Assembly: GCA_934401725.1 (NCBI GenBank)
Contig: CAKRSS010000017.1
Coordinates: forward strand, 1-38,648
From: an uncultured Eubacteriales bacterium
Lineage (GTDB): Bacteria > Bacillota > Clostridia > Oscillospirales > CAG-272
Direction of reading: 5' to 3'
Length of the DNA: 38,648 bases
Shown: positions 8,088 to 16,279 of the stretch, in pieces
Numbering within the stretch: position 1 is the first letter of the stretch
Layout: each line of letters starts with the position of its first letter
Position numbers and translations under genes: made by a program
Notes under the pieces: generated by a model
Told to the model about the DNA's origin: nothing
Database searches by the model: none
What the model saw: only the letters and a program-made list of their open reading frames with translations

Positions 8088-8122
8088 AAGGCATCGCCGC
8101 GAAGCACGGCTCGGTGATGCTT
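8088..8122. repeat. Short inverted repeat, possible remnant of the palindromic element family
   Basis: AAGGCATCGCCGCG (8088-8101) faces CGGCTCGGTGATGCTT (8107-8122). This resembles the ends of the TTAA elements (AAGGCATCACCGCG / CGCGGTGATGCCTT) with almost nothing between them. It sits between the two genes of the unit. It could be a decayed solo terminus or an unrelated hairpin. Confidence 0.4.
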
Positions 8123-8144
8123 CAAATGAAAGGAGACTCGGCAA

Positions 8145-9320
8145 ATGGATAACAACGAAACAATAAGACAACAGTGCCTGACGGCAAAACGGCGGGCGAT
8201 GGCGGCGGGCTGTATGCCGTCGCGCGTGCGTGACGACGTCATACGCCGCGTCGGTGAGCGGCTGGCGTCGGACTGCGCCGCGCTGCTCGAGGCCAATAGC
8301 CGCGACGTCGAACGGGCGCAGGGACAGCTGCCGCAGGGGCTTCTTGAGCGTCTGTGGCTTGACGAGGGACGTATATCGGGGCTGCGGGAGCGGCTGATGT
8401 CGCTCGCGGCGAGCCCTGATCCGCTTTGGCGGGGGCAGTGTCAGCGCGTGGGCGGCGATGACGTAGTGAGCCTTGCCGCGCCGGTCGGTGCGGTGGGGTT
8501 TGTCTGCCGCGCCTGCCCGGAGCTGCTCGTGACGGCGGTCGCGCTATGCATCAAGACGGGAAATGCTGCGGTCATTCTGTCGGACATCTCGGGCGGCGAG
8601 ACGGACGCGGCGCTGTGCGACTGCATCCGTTCGGCACTGAGCGGGAGCGCTTACCCGCCGGAGGCGTTTGTTTTTGTCGGAGGCGCGCAGTCCGGGATAA
8701 TCGGGGACGCGGCTCGTGGGGAACTCGGTATAGACCTGCTTGTCCACCGCGGGCGGCGCGACGAATTCCGGCGTCTGCGGGACGGTGCTCGTCTGCCGAT
8801 TATTTCGCCGGGGCAGGGGATAAGTCACATTTACGTTGACGGCGACTGCGACATCGACGCGGCGGTGGCGATGTCGGTCAGGTCGATATACCCGCGCGAC
8901 CCGGAAGCAGGAGCTTCGGTAGTGCTTTTGGTGCACAACCGTGTGTCGGCGGCCTATCTCGCGGCGCTCGAGCAGAGTGCACTGCCCTATCGTCCCGAGT
9001 ACCGGGCGTGTCCGGTCGCGCGAGAGCACCTGACGGACGCAGTTCCCGCAGTGCGCGACGACTGGTCGTCGGACGGTCTGTGGGAGGGCAACATCATCGC
9101 GATACACGCCGTTGCCACAGCCGACGAGGCCATCGAGCACATAAACGCCTACGGCACGGCGTCGGCTCAGGCGATTATCAGCGGGCGTCTGGGTGTCATC
9201 CGGCGTTTTTGCCGCGAGGTTTCCGCCACCGAGCTGCGCGTCAACACGCCCCTCCCGCGCCGTGACACCCCACGGGCGGAGTGGTTTGTCAGGGAGAGGA
9301 AAGTGTATGTAGGGGGATAG
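8145..9320 (+). CDS. ProA-like (gamma-glutamyl phosphate reductase family) protein lacking the catalytic cysteine
   Basis: The 391-residue protein matches glutamate-5-semialdehyde dehydrogenase along its length: VRDDVIRRVGERL...ANSRDVERA, APVGAVGFVCRACPEL, KTGNAAVILSD, GIDLLVHRG, GQGISHIYVDGDCDIDAA. Canonical ProA has SVCNxxETLLVH; here the aligned stretch is PEAGASVVLLVH, so the nucleophile is Ala255. The HxDAI segment reads ASAQAI. The conserved block after VNAST (about 30 residues, including FG-GAE and HARGPMG) is missing. It is therefore unlikely to catalyse the proline pathway reaction, and may be a pseudoenzyme with a regulatory or binding role. AGGAG (8131-8135) supports the start. No proB is adjacent. 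Confidence 0.85.
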   Translation: MDNNETIRQQCLTAKRRAMAAGCMPSRVRDDVIRRVGERLASDCAALLEANSRDVERAQGQLPQGLLERLWLDEGRISGLRERLMSLAASPDPLWRGQCQRVGGDDVVSLAAPVGAVGFVCRACPELLVTAVALCIKTGNAAVILSDISGGETDAALCDCIRSALSGSAYPPEAFVFVGGAQSGIIGDAARGELGIDLLVHRGRRDEFRRLRDGARLPIISPGQGISHIYVDGDCDIDAAVAMSVRSIYPRDPEAGASVVLLVHNRVSAAYLAALEQSALPYRPEYRACPVAREHLTDAVPAVRDDWSSDGLWEGNIIAIHAVATADEAIEHINAYGTASAQAIISGRLGVIRRFCREVSATELRVNTPLPRRDTPRAEWFVRERKVYVGG

Positions 9321-9337
9321 GTGGGGCGTATTGAAGT

Positions 9338-9591
9338 GCACCCAAAAGTTTAGACAAAAAAATAAATATTAACCTGTTTTCGAATGAGCTCGGAATTGAA
9401 CCGGGCTCATTCCTTTTAATTTGAGAGAAATTCTCTCGTTGTTGCAGTAATGCATATACTCTTCTAACTTTTCAATGAATCCCCGGGGGATTCAAATTTT
9501 CGCCGTAGAACATCTCGACCTTCAGCCTGCCGAAGAAGTTTTCCATTATGCCGTTGTCCATACAATTTCCTTTTCGGGACATTTGTCTTGC
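9338..9591 (-). pseudogene. IS3-family transposase remnant (3' end with terminal repeat)
   Basis: Reading the minus strand from 9591, the translation gives RQMSRKGNCMDNGIMENFFG and then RLKVEMFYGENLN, the C-terminal part of an IS3/IS150-type DDE transposase, including the region before its last acidic residue. The frame breaks in a run of C/G near 9481-9490 and resumes as FIEKLEEYMHYCNNERISLK and LKGMSPVQFRAHS, ending at TAA (9371-9369). One extra base restores the frame. TGCACCCAAAAGTTTAGACA from 9338 is the likely IS end. Everything 5' of 9591 is absent, so the element is dead. Confidence 0.88.
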
Positions 9592-9925
9592 TCTTTTTTG
9601 CTCTCAAAGCCAATGCATAAAATTTTTTGCTTTTTTCGAATTTCCTCTTAACTTAGGCTTGAAGGATTGGTGGTGGCGGGCGCGGGCCTCATTACACGCA
9701 CGCATCCGGCATCACGCCTTTTGGTGACGCACGTCCTGTCCCCGCTCGGTCTCGCCGGAAGGGTTCTGAAAGCGTTTTTTCTAAACTTAGCGTGACGTTT
9801 TTTGAGGTCGACCAGTGCGTGCGGATGTCAGCCGACAGCGATGAGGTTTGGGCAAGGCAGGCTTGAAGGAGTTAGTTTTAGGCAGAAAATCAGCTAAAAT
9901 TGAACGATCGCCGAACCCACAAAGC
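9592..9925. other. Intergenic repeat debris, no gene
   Basis: No supported gene. The stretch GGATTGGTGGTGGCGGGCG (about 9663-9681) matches sequence at the right edge of the window (38624-38643). CGCCGGAAGGGTTCTGAAAGCGTTTTTTC (about 9749-9781, read in parts) resembles the 96-bp unit at 38266. This is probably layered remnants of dispersed repeats. Confidence 0.5.
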
Positions 9926-10082
9926 TACACTTCTCCACCGTCGGTGTCCGCCACGGTGAGAACCCGCCAAGGCAAAAGAACTTTTTTAAAAAAACTCTTC
10001 CCGCCGCCGTTCCGGCGACAGCCATCCAAGGGCTCAGAACTCCTTCTGCATACAGGCATATGCCAATACTCCTCACCCCCAC
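9926..10082 (-). repeat. Inverted copy of the right-end repeat mosaic
   Basis: Read on the minus strand this gives GTATTGGCATATGCCTGTAT (about 10066-10047), then GAGTTCTGAGCCCTTGG, a CGCCGGAACGGCGG palindrome, AAAAAAGTTCTTTTGCCTTGG, and CACCGACGGTGGAGAAGTG. That is the same order of modules as at 38195-38533 on the plus strand. No coding potential is supported. Confidence 0.7.
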
Positions 10083-10126
10083 AAAAAAAGCGGTCCCGCA
10101 GGCATCTACCTGCGGAGACCGTTTTT
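10083..10126. terminator. Bidirectional GC hairpin terminator
   Basis: CGGTCCCGCAGG (10091-10102) pairs with CCTGCGGAGACCG (10109-10121) with one bulged base. It is flanked by seven A on the left and TTTTT on the right. It closes the EEP-family transcript coming from the right. The same hairpin type recurs at 17605 and 23190. Confidence 0.8.
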
Positions 10127-10137
10127 ACATATTCTCG

Positions 10138-10189
10138 TTAAGGCATCACTGCGCAATTGCACCCTCGGAATTACGCGGTGAAGCCTTAA
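10138..10189. mobile_element. MITE-like palindromic element, internally deleted copy C (52 bp)
   Basis: Only the two ends remain: TTAAGGCATCACTGCGCAAT joined through GCACCCTCGGAATTA to CGCGGTGAAGCCTTAA. The terminal TTAA at 10186-10189 contains the stop codon of the EEP-family gene on the minus strand. Confidence 0.8.
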
Positions 10190-11034
10190 ATCGAAAAATC
10201 AATGTACAGCGGATAGTGATCCGAAATTTTGTCAAACCACTCGGGCGTCAGGCGGCGGAAATAGTTTACCGTCGTGCCCTCGCCGTTCTTAATCATGATG
10301 TGGTCGATTGCCTGACGGAAAAGTCCGGCGTCGCCGCGGGCGTAGCCGTTCGAACCGCAGGGATGGTGTCCGCGCGTCTCGTCGCGGTCGCCGACGCTCA
10401 GGTCGTATACCTCTGTCCAGCCCTCGGCGCGTGCGCGGTCAAGGCACAGGCTCTCAATCGACGCGTTGAAGTCGCCCATCAGCACGCAGGGGCAGTGGTA
10501 TTTCGCGAACACCTCATCCATGCGGGCGGACGCCTGGCCTATCTGGTAGGCGCGCGCTTCGTTAGAGTGCGCCTGATAGTTCTTGGCGGACGGATTGGAG
10601 GACTTCCACCACAGGTGCGTCGTCATGAGAGCGAAGCGCTTGCCGGTCTCGCGATCCTCGAAAACGCCGAAGCAGTAGGACTTGGACTCGTGATTGTTAA
10701 AGCTGCCCTCGAAGCCGTCGATCTGCTCGGAATAGAGGAAAAATCCCGACTCAAGCAGCTTCAGCTTGTCTGAACGGTAAACAATAGGCGTGTCGCCGCC
10801 CGAGATGTAGGAATATCTCGCGGTTTTGCCGTCGCCGAGGTCGATGCATTGCAGCTCAGCCATCATGAGGTCGGCCATGTGCTCGGAGACCTCCTGAAGT
10901 CCCAGAACGTCGGGCATGACCTCCTTGTAGGCGCGGACAAGTCCGCCGACGCGAGCCTCGGCCGAGCAGTCGTCGCCTATGTCGCGCCACTTGTTGGTAT
11001 CGCATTTCCACTGGTTATTTGACATTAAAATCAT
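10186..11034 (-). CDS. Endonuclease/exonuclease/phosphatase (EEP) family protein
   Basis: The protein has 282 residues. EEP-fold motifs in order are MSNNQWKCD (start strand with the metal-site Asn), PDVLGLQEVSE (metal-binding Glu), THLWWKS, VLMGDFNAS and DKISDHYPLYIDF (catalytic Asp-His). These Mg-dependent enzymes cleave phosphodiesters or phosphate esters; the substrate here is unknown. There is no signal peptide. The ATG at 11034 follows GGGAGG by 9 nt and lies downstream of the predicted promoter (-10 at 11066-11071). The in-frame upstream extension to 11094 would begin inside the promoter and is rejected. The stop codon overlaps element C. Confidence 0.88.
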   Translation of the reverse strand: MILMSNNQWKCDTNKWRDIGDDCSAEARVGGLVRAYKEVMPDVLGLQEVSEHMADLMMAELQCIDLGDGKTARYSYISGGDTPIVYRSDKLKLLESGFFLYSEQIDGFEGSFNNHESKSYCFGVFEDRETGKRFALMTTHLWWKSSNPSAKNYQAHSNEARAYQIGQASARMDEVFAKYHCPCVLMGDFNASIESLCLDRARAEGWTEVYDLSVGDRDETRGHHPCGSNGYARGDAGLFRQAIDHIMIKNGEGTTVNYFRRLTPEWFDKISDHYPLYIDFSI

Positions 11035-11065
11035 CGTCTTGAACCTCCCGATTGATATTGGCTTA

Positions 11066-11094
11066 ATTATACCACGTCCGACGGAAATATGCAA
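11066..11094 (-). promoter_or_regulatory. Promoter of the EEP-family gene
   Basis: On the minus strand, -35 TTGCAT (11094-11089), a 17-bp spacer and -10 TATAAT (11071-11066). It starts only 16 bp after the stop codon of the exporter operon. No terminator is visible between them, so read-through into this gene is possible. Confidence 0.75.
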
Positions 11095-11109
11095 GGTGGT
11101 TGCGGCAAA

Positions 11110-12015
11110 TCATTTCGCCGGATTTGTGACGGTATAGGTCGCGGCGCGTCCGCGCTTGCCGTACGGCGCGGCGAGCCCCATCGCAACGAACACCTTGAGC
11201 GCCGAATATACGTCCATGCCGCGAAGTCCTGCCGCGCGGCCGAACTCGGACGCTGTGAACTCGGACGGCAGCATGGCGGGGAAATGAGGGAGGTAGTCGG
11301 CGGGCGCGTTGAAGTCGAGAATGTCGAGCAGACGCGTCGGGATTTTCTCGTAGCGTATGGCTCCGTGGCGTCCGCGCTTGTTCTGAATGCGGAACTCCTC
11401 CATCTCGAGCATCATAGCCCGGATGCGCAGGCGCGGGTTCCCGAGAAAGGGCAGCAGCGAGTAGAGCTCGGCGACCATGTCGACCGCGTGCTCGTGCTTG
11501 GGCGAGCTTACCCGGCGGACGACGTGCGCATCGACGGGCGAGAGGTAGGTCACGCGCTTTTTCGCTACGAGCGGGTGAATGACGGTGACGTTGTACCCCG
11601 TCTGACCGAGGTAAAACTCTATTTTGTCGCGCAGCGGGTAGAGCGTGCCGGTCTGTATTTCGAATATGTCGTTCCCACAGAGCACGTCGGCGACAAAGCC
11701 GCGCGCCCGCGCGCCGCCCTCCGGTAAGGATGACTCGGGCGAAGCTGGCGACTCGGGTGCCCCCGGCGACCCGGGTGACTCGGGTGCCCCCGGCAGCGCG
11801 GGCGACTCGGGTGCCCCCGGCAGCCCGGGTGACTCGGACTGCCGGGGCAGTCCGAGTCTAATTTCGTGACAGCTTTTGTCCTCGCACACAAAAAATTTGA
11901 GCATTGTGTGCAGCTTTTTTTCTTTGAGCGTGCCGATGCCGTCGCGGTCGCGGTCGGCGAGCAGGACGTCGCGGCAGACGCGGTCAAAGTGCAGCTCGTC
12001 AGCGACTGTAATCAT
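11110..12015 (-). CDS. Conserved PD-(D/E)XK-like / winged-helix protein of unknown function
   Basis: The protein has 301 residues. The N-terminal part (GIGTLKEKKLHTMLK, SCHEIRLG, then RGFVADVLCGNDIFEIQTG) has the spacing of a PD-(D/E)XK nuclease fold: a helix Glu, the Asp of VAD, and Glu-x-Gln in place of Glu-x-Lys. The C-terminal part (about 235-295, FTASEFGRAAGLRGMDVYSA and then KVFVAMGLAAPYGKRG) looks like a winged helix. Proteins of this build occur as hypothetical genes in Clostridia; the nuclease reading is my inference. Residues about 62-95 are a proline-rich nine-residue repeat (ESPGLPGAP type). The start ATG overlaps the exporter stop codon by 4 bp (ATGA), so translation is coupled. 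Confidence 0.75.
   Translation of the reverse strand: MITVADELHFDRVCRDVLLADRDRDGIGTLKEKKLHTMLKFFVCEDKSCHEIRLGLPRQSESPGLPGAPESPALPGAPESPGSPGAPESPASPESSLPEGGARARGFVADVLCGNDIFEIQTGTLYPLRDKIEFYLGQTGYNVTVIHPLVAKKRVTYLSPVDAHVVRRVSSPKHEHAVDMVAELYSLLPFLGNPRLRIRAMMLEMEEFRIQNKRGRHGAIRYEKIPTRLLDILDFNAPADYLPHFPAMLPSEFTASEFGRAAGLRGMDVYSALKVFVAMGLAAPYGKRGRAATYTVTNPAK
11732..11850. repeat. In-frame 27-bp minisatellite inside a coding gene
   Basis: Three full units, each beginning GACTCGGGTGCCCCCGGC, lie at 11750-11776, 11777-11803 and 11804-11830. An 18-bp partial unit precedes them and a degenerate one follows. Each unit codes for nine residues (ESP(G/A)(L/S)PGAP on the minus strand), so changes in copy number keep the frame. 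The block separates the two conserved halves of the nuclease-like domain. Confidence 0.9.
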
Positions 12016-13961
12016 GTCGCGATCCCCGCGAACTGGTTGCTGTACAGCTTGCTGTACTCGCCGCCGAGGGCGAGCAGCGTCTCGTGGTCGCCCGACTCGG
12101 CGACTACGCCGTCCTTTATGACGACTATCTTGTCCGCGTCACGTATGGTGGACAGGCGGTGCGCGATTATAAGCGAGGTTCGGTTCTTCATGAGCGCGAC
12201 CATGGCCTGCTGAATGTGCATCTCGGTGCGCGTGTCGACGGACGACGTGGCCTCGTCAAGTATCAGTATCTTGGGGTCGGCGAGCACGGCGCGGGCGATT
12301 GAGAGCAGCTGACGCTGTCCCTGTGAGAGATTGCTGCCCGACTCGGCAAGCTGCGTGTCGTAGCCGTCGGGCAGACGGTCGATGAAGGTGTCGGCGCGTG
12401 CGGTCGCGGCGGCCTCGCGCATCTGCTCATCCGCCGCGTCGGTGCGGCCGTACTTTATGTTCTGACGTATGCTGTCGCAGAAGAGCACGGTGTCCTGAAG
12501 CACTATGGCGATGGCGTGGCGCAGGTCGTTCTTGGGCACGTCGCGGATGTCGACGCCGTCGATGGTAATGCGGCCGCTGTCGACCTCATAGAAGCGCGTC
12601 AGGAGATTGACGATGGTGGTCTTTCCAGAGCCGGTCGCACCGACGATGGCCACCTTCTGCCCCGCCTTCACGTCGAGGTTGAGTCCCTTGAGAACGGGCT
12701 CGCCGGGAACGTAGGAGAAGTGAATGTCGGAGAAGTCTATGTCGCCGCGCACGGAGGAAACATCAAGGGAGCGACGCCCCTCGTCGATCTCGTCGGCGCT
12801 GTCCATTATCTCAAAAATACGCTCGGCTCCCGCGAGGGCGGTGAGAATGTTGGCGTACTGGTTGGCAATTTCATTTATAGGACGGGAGAATTTTTTGGAA
12901 TATTGCAGCATAGCCTGAATATTACCGACGCTGATGGGACGCATTCCGCGCAGGGGATTCAGCAGTAAGTAGCCGCCGAACGCGGCGATGAGCAGGTACT
13001 GAAGGTTGCCGAGAATGTTCATCAGCGGTCCCATAATGCCGCCCCAGACGCGTGCCTTGATGCTGACCTGACTGAATTCCTCGCTCGTCACGCCGAAATC
13101 GCGGACGGCCTCGGGCTCCTTGCCGTATGCGACGACGGTCTTGTAGCCCGTCACCATCTCCTCGACCTGGCCGTTGAGACGACCAAGCAGCTGCTGGCGG
13201 CGGACGTAGTGCCGACGCATGAATTTCGCGAGAGTGGACGATATTATTATCGTCAGCGGTATGGTCACGCAGGCGACGATGGTCAGCAGCCAGCTGTAAT
13301 ATAGCATCATGACCAGCGCGCCCACAAGCGTCAGCGCACTTGAGAACAGCGAGGTGATGGACTGCGAGATGGCGTTTGAAACGTTCTCGACGTCGTTTGT
13401 CATGCGCGACATTATGTCGCCATGACGATGCGTGTCGGTGTAGCTTATGGGCAGCTTGCTGATCTTGCGGAACAGGTCGCGGCGCATGGTGTAGACGGTC
13501 AGCTGCGACAGCTTGGCCGAGATGAGTCCCTGGAAGAAGGTCAGGACGGCCGTCACAACGAACACCACGGCCATCGTTATGAGAAAGAAGGCAAGGCCGT
13601 GCCGCTCCTCGGTGGTGACGGCGCCGTTCTCGTCCGTGACGGTGACGGTGTAGTCGGCAAAGTGGACGATAAGTCCGGTTTCGCTTGAATATTCGAAGGT
13701 GTCGATGGCGTTGCTCTGAAGCATGGGGCCGAGCAGCTCGAGCGCTGTGACGGCCAGCATTATCACAAGCATGGATATGAGTGCGACGCGGCTTTTGCCT
13801 ATGTAGCGGATAAGTCTTGCGACGGTCTTGCCGGCGTTCTTGGGCTTCTCGGCCGCCATGCGGCCGCCCATGGGGCCGCCGGGGCCGCGTCCGGGACGTC
13901 CGCCCGGACCCATAGTCATGCGGGGCGCGTCCTGCTCTCTTTTGGGAGGCTGATTATTCAT
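12012..13961 (-). CDS. ABC exporter half-transporter, canonical ATP site subunit
   Basis: The protein has 649 residues. An N-terminal Gly/Pro/Arg-rich tail (about 1-40) is followed by a six-helix type IV exporter membrane domain (about 50-370) and an ATPase domain (about 390-640). Walker A is GATGSGKTT, the signature is LSQGQRQ, Walker B with the catalytic Glu is ILILDEATSSVD, and the H-loop His lies in AHRLSTIRD. It pairs with the gene upstream as a heterodimer of the BmrCD/LmrCD/TM287-288 kind (multidrug or lipid/peptide export). AAGGAGG precedes the ATG. The start overlaps the upstream stop by 8 bp, and its own stop overlaps the next start by 4 bp. Regulation is presumably by the MarR gene of the same operon. 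Confidence 0.95.
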   Translation of the reverse strand: MNNQPPKREQDAPRMTMGPGGRPGRGPGGPMGGRMAAEKPKNAGKTVARLIRYIGKSRVALISMLVIMLAVTALELLGPMLQSNAIDTFEYSSETGLIVHFADYTVTVTDENGAVTTEERHGLAFFLITMAVVFVVTAVLTFFQGLISAKLSQLTVYTMRRDLFRKISKLPISYTDTHRHGDIMSRMTNDVENVSNAISQSITSLFSSALTLVGALVMMLYYSWLLTIVACVTIPLTIIISSTLAKFMRRHYVRRQQLLGRLNGQVEEMVTGYKTVVAYGKEPEAVRDFGVTSEEFSQVSIKARVWGGIMGPLMNILGNLQYLLIAAFGGYLLLNPLRGMRPISVGNIQAMLQYSKKFSRPINEIANQYANILTALAGAERIFEIMDSADEIDEGRRSLDVSSVRGDIDFSDIHFSYVPGEPVLKGLNLDVKAGQKVAIVGATGSGKTTIVNLLTRFYEVDSGRITIDGVDIRDVPKNDLRHAIAIVLQDTVLFCDSIRQNIKYGRTDAADEQMREAAATARADTFIDRLPDGYDTQLAESGSNLSQGQRQLLSIARAVLADPKILILDEATSSVDTRTEMHIQQAMVALMKNRTSLIIAHRLSTIRDADKIVVIKDGVVAESGDHETLLALGGEYSKLYSNQFAGIAT

Positions 13962-15777
13962 TTTCGCTTACCTCCTTCGCTTTTTCGCTGTTGTTTTGCA
14001 TCTGTGAATCGTAAATATCGCGGTAGGCCACGCTGATTTTCATGAGCTCGTCATGCGGGGCGCAGTCCTTGATGGTGCCGTTTTCGATGACGGCGATGCG
14101 GTCGGCGTTGCGCACGCTGGCGATACGCTGGGCTATCATTATGACTGTCGTACCGGCAAGGCGCGAGCGCAGCGCCGCCTGTAGCCGCGCCTCGGTCGAG
14201 AGGTCGAGGGCGGAGGTGGAGTCGTCAAGTATGAGTATCTCGGGCTTGCGCACCAGCGCACGCGCGATGGACATGCGCTGCTTCTGTCCGCCCGAGAGCG
14301 ACGCGCCCTTCTCGGCGATGAAGGTGCCATAGCCCTCGTTGAAGCCGTTTATGAAGCCGGACGCCTGCGCGACGTCGGCGGCGTCCTCGACCTCAGCGTC
14401 GGTGGCGTCGGGCTTGCCCCAGCGTATGTTGCCCGCGACGGTGTCCGAGAACAGCTCGCTCTTCTGCATGACAAAGCCCATGCGTTCACGCAGGCGGTGC
14501 ACGTCCCATTCGCGGACGTCGAGCCCGTCGACGGTCACGCTGCCCTCGGTGACGTCGTAAAAGCGCGGGATGAGGTTGACGAGCGAGGTCTTTCCGGCAC
14601 CGGTCGCGCCGATGACGGCGAGCACCTCGCCGCGATGGACGTCAAGGTTGATGTCGTGCAGCACGGGGCGGCCGGTCGTGCCGGGGTAGCGGAAGCCGAC
14701 GTTCCGGAAGGAAACGCAGACGTCCGCCGGGTCTCCCTCGCGCTCGCCCGAGCGTATGACGGGGTCGGAGTCCAGCACCTCGACCACGCGGCGCGCCGAA
14801 GCGCCCGCACGCGAGACGGACTGGAACATCATCGTCACCATCATGACGGAGCTTAACACCTGAGTTATGTAGGTAATCGCGGCCATGATGGAGCCGACGG
14901 ACACCGTTGCGTCCGCGGCTCTGCCGCGCAGCCCGGCGATGAGAATGACGGCGATGACCGCGCCGTTCATTATAATGTTAAGTATGGGCGACATGACGGC
15001 GAATATGCGCAGAACGCGGTAGTTTGTGTCGCGCAGTGCGCTGTTGGCCTTGTCGAAGCGCTCGTTTTCGTAGTCCTCGCGGACGTACGCCTTGACGACG
15101 CGCGCGCCGCCGACGTTCTCCTGTACGACCGAGTTGACCTTGTCAAGCCGGGTCTGCACCTGCGAGAACAGCGGAGTGGCGCGCGAGAGCACCAGCACGA
15201 GCATGACTATGAGTACAGGCAGCGCGCACAGCAGTACGGTGCCGAAGCCGAGGTCGAGCGTCAGCAGCATAATAGTGCCGCCGACAAAGAAAATGGGCGC
15301 GCGGACGAACATGCGTATAAGCATCTCGACAAAGTCGGTGACGGTGGAGACATCGTTTGTCATACGGGTAACGAGCGAGCCGGTGGTGAATTTATCCGTC
15401 TGCTCGATGGACAGCGACATGACGCGGCCATAGGCGTCACAGCGCAGGTCGTGGCCGAAGCTCTGAGCGGCCTTGGCGGCAGTGAAGGCGCAGAATGTGC
15501 CGAAAAATCCGCCGATCACGACCAGAAGCATCATGGCCGCGCCGATGCAGATGATAATCTGCATGGACGTATACGGCCCTTCCCCGCAGAAAAGGCGCAT
15601 AAAGAACAGCGCGAGCGGCGAGTCGGCAATGTCAGCCGAGCCGACGATGCCGCAGTCGACAATGACCGACATCAGCTTAGGCTGGAACAGGTCCGCGACC
15701 ACCTCGCCTATCATCATGAGCGGCGAGAGCAGCGCGAGATACCAATATGGACGAAGGTACTTTGCGAGTTTTTTCAT
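13954..15777 (-). CDS. ABC exporter half-transporter, degenerate ATP site subunit
   Basis: The protein has 607 residues: a membrane domain (about 10-325) with six helices, then an ATPase domain (about 345-590). Walker A is GATGAGKTS, the signature LSGGQKQ and Walker B ILILDDSTSALD, with Asp replacing the catalytic Glu. The H-loop position reads AQRIASVRN, with Gln instead of His. Both changes mark the non-hydrolysing half of a heterodimeric exporter, complementing the canonical partner encoded downstream. The gene begins 8 bp after the MarR stop, with AAGGAG about 13 nt before the ATG. The substrate is unknown; MarR control is typical of drug efflux. Confidence 0.95.
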   Translation of the reverse strand: MKKLAKYLRPYWYLALLSPLMMIGEVVADLFQPKLMSVIVDCGIVGSADIADSPLALFFMRLFCGEGPYTSMQIIICIGAAMMLLVVIGGFFGTFCAFTAAKAAQSFGHDLRCDAYGRVMSLSIEQTDKFTTGSLVTRMTNDVSTVTDFVEMLIRMFVRAPIFFVGGTIMLLTLDLGFGTVLLCALPVLIVMLVLVLSRATPLFSQVQTRLDKVNSVVQENVGGARVVKAYVREDYENERFDKANSALRDTNYRVLRIFAVMSPILNIIMNGAVIAVILIAGLRGRAADATVSVGSIMAAITYITQVLSSVMMVTMMFQSVSRAGASARRVVEVLDSDPVIRSGEREGDPADVCVSFRNVGFRYPGTTGRPVLHDINLDVHRGEVLAVIGATGAGKTSLVNLIPRFYDVTEGSVTVDGLDVREWDVHRLRERMGFVMQKSELFSDTVAGNIRWGKPDATDAEVEDAADVAQASGFINGFNEGYGTFIAEKGASLSGGQKQRMSIARALVRKPEILILDDSTSALDLSTEARLQAALRSRLAGTTVIMIAQRIASVRNADRIAVIENGTIKDCAPHDELMKISVAYRDIYDSQMQNNSEKAKEVSENE

Positions 15778-15785
15778 GTGCGGGT

Positions 15786-16262
15786 TTATTCTCCTTCCAG
15801 ACCGAGGTCTCTTGAAATGTTTTTGCGCATACGGTTAAGCAGGGCGAGCAGCGTCTCGCTCTCCTCGGCGGTGAAGCCCTCCATGAGTATGTTGTCCGCC
15901 GCGACGGAGGCACGACGCGAGGTCTCGACCAGCTCATGGCCACGCTCTGTCAGGTGGACGCGCAGGGCGCGCATGTCGGCCTCGTCGGGCACGCGCCGGA
16001 CGTAGCCGAGCGACTCCAGCCGCTTGACCGTGATACTGACCGTCGGCGTTGACAGGTGGGTGCGGCGCGCCAGCTCGAGCTGGGTGAGTCCGTCCTCGAA
16101 GGCGAGATTCATCACGATGTGCCGGACGCTGAACTGCTGCATCTCGCTTTCGTTTTCGCGCATTTTCGCGGCGTACAGACGCGATATGTCGTGTATCACC
16201 ATGGGCGGAGACTCCTTGATGCCGCAGGGCAGCTTCGGACGTGAAAACAGTTTTTTATCCAT
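15786..16262 (-). CDS. MarR-family transcriptional regulator
   Basis: The 158-residue protein has a winged-helix DNA-binding domain (GLTQLELARRTHLSTPTVS as recognition helix region, and SLGYVRRVPDEADMRA as the wing with its conserved Asp-x-Arg). Flanking helices form the dimer interface. It is the first gene of the exporter operon and should repress its own promoter, where a perfect 13-bp inverted repeat covers the -10 region. A small-molecule ligand, probably an exporter substrate, would relieve repression. The start is supported by CGAGGAG upstream. Confidence 0.93.
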   Translation of the reverse strand: MDKKLFSRPKLPCGIKESPPMVIHDISRLYAAKMRENESEMQQFSVRHIVMNLAFEDGLTQLELARRTHLSTPTVSITVKRLESLGYVRRVPDEADMRALRVHLTERGHELVETSRRASVAADNILMEGFTAEESETLLALLNRMRKNISRDLGLEGE

Positions 16263-16279
16263 TTTCTTTTACTCCTCGG

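Noticed and set aside
9848..10141. 97-residue frame on the plus strand
   Set aside because: It runs through an inverted repeat mosaic and a terminator hairpin, and has no ribosome binding site.
11732..11850. Collagen-like domain
   Set aside because: The nine-residue unit is Pro/Gly/Ser rich but lacks the strict Gly-X-Y period, so it is treated as a minisatellite-coded linker.
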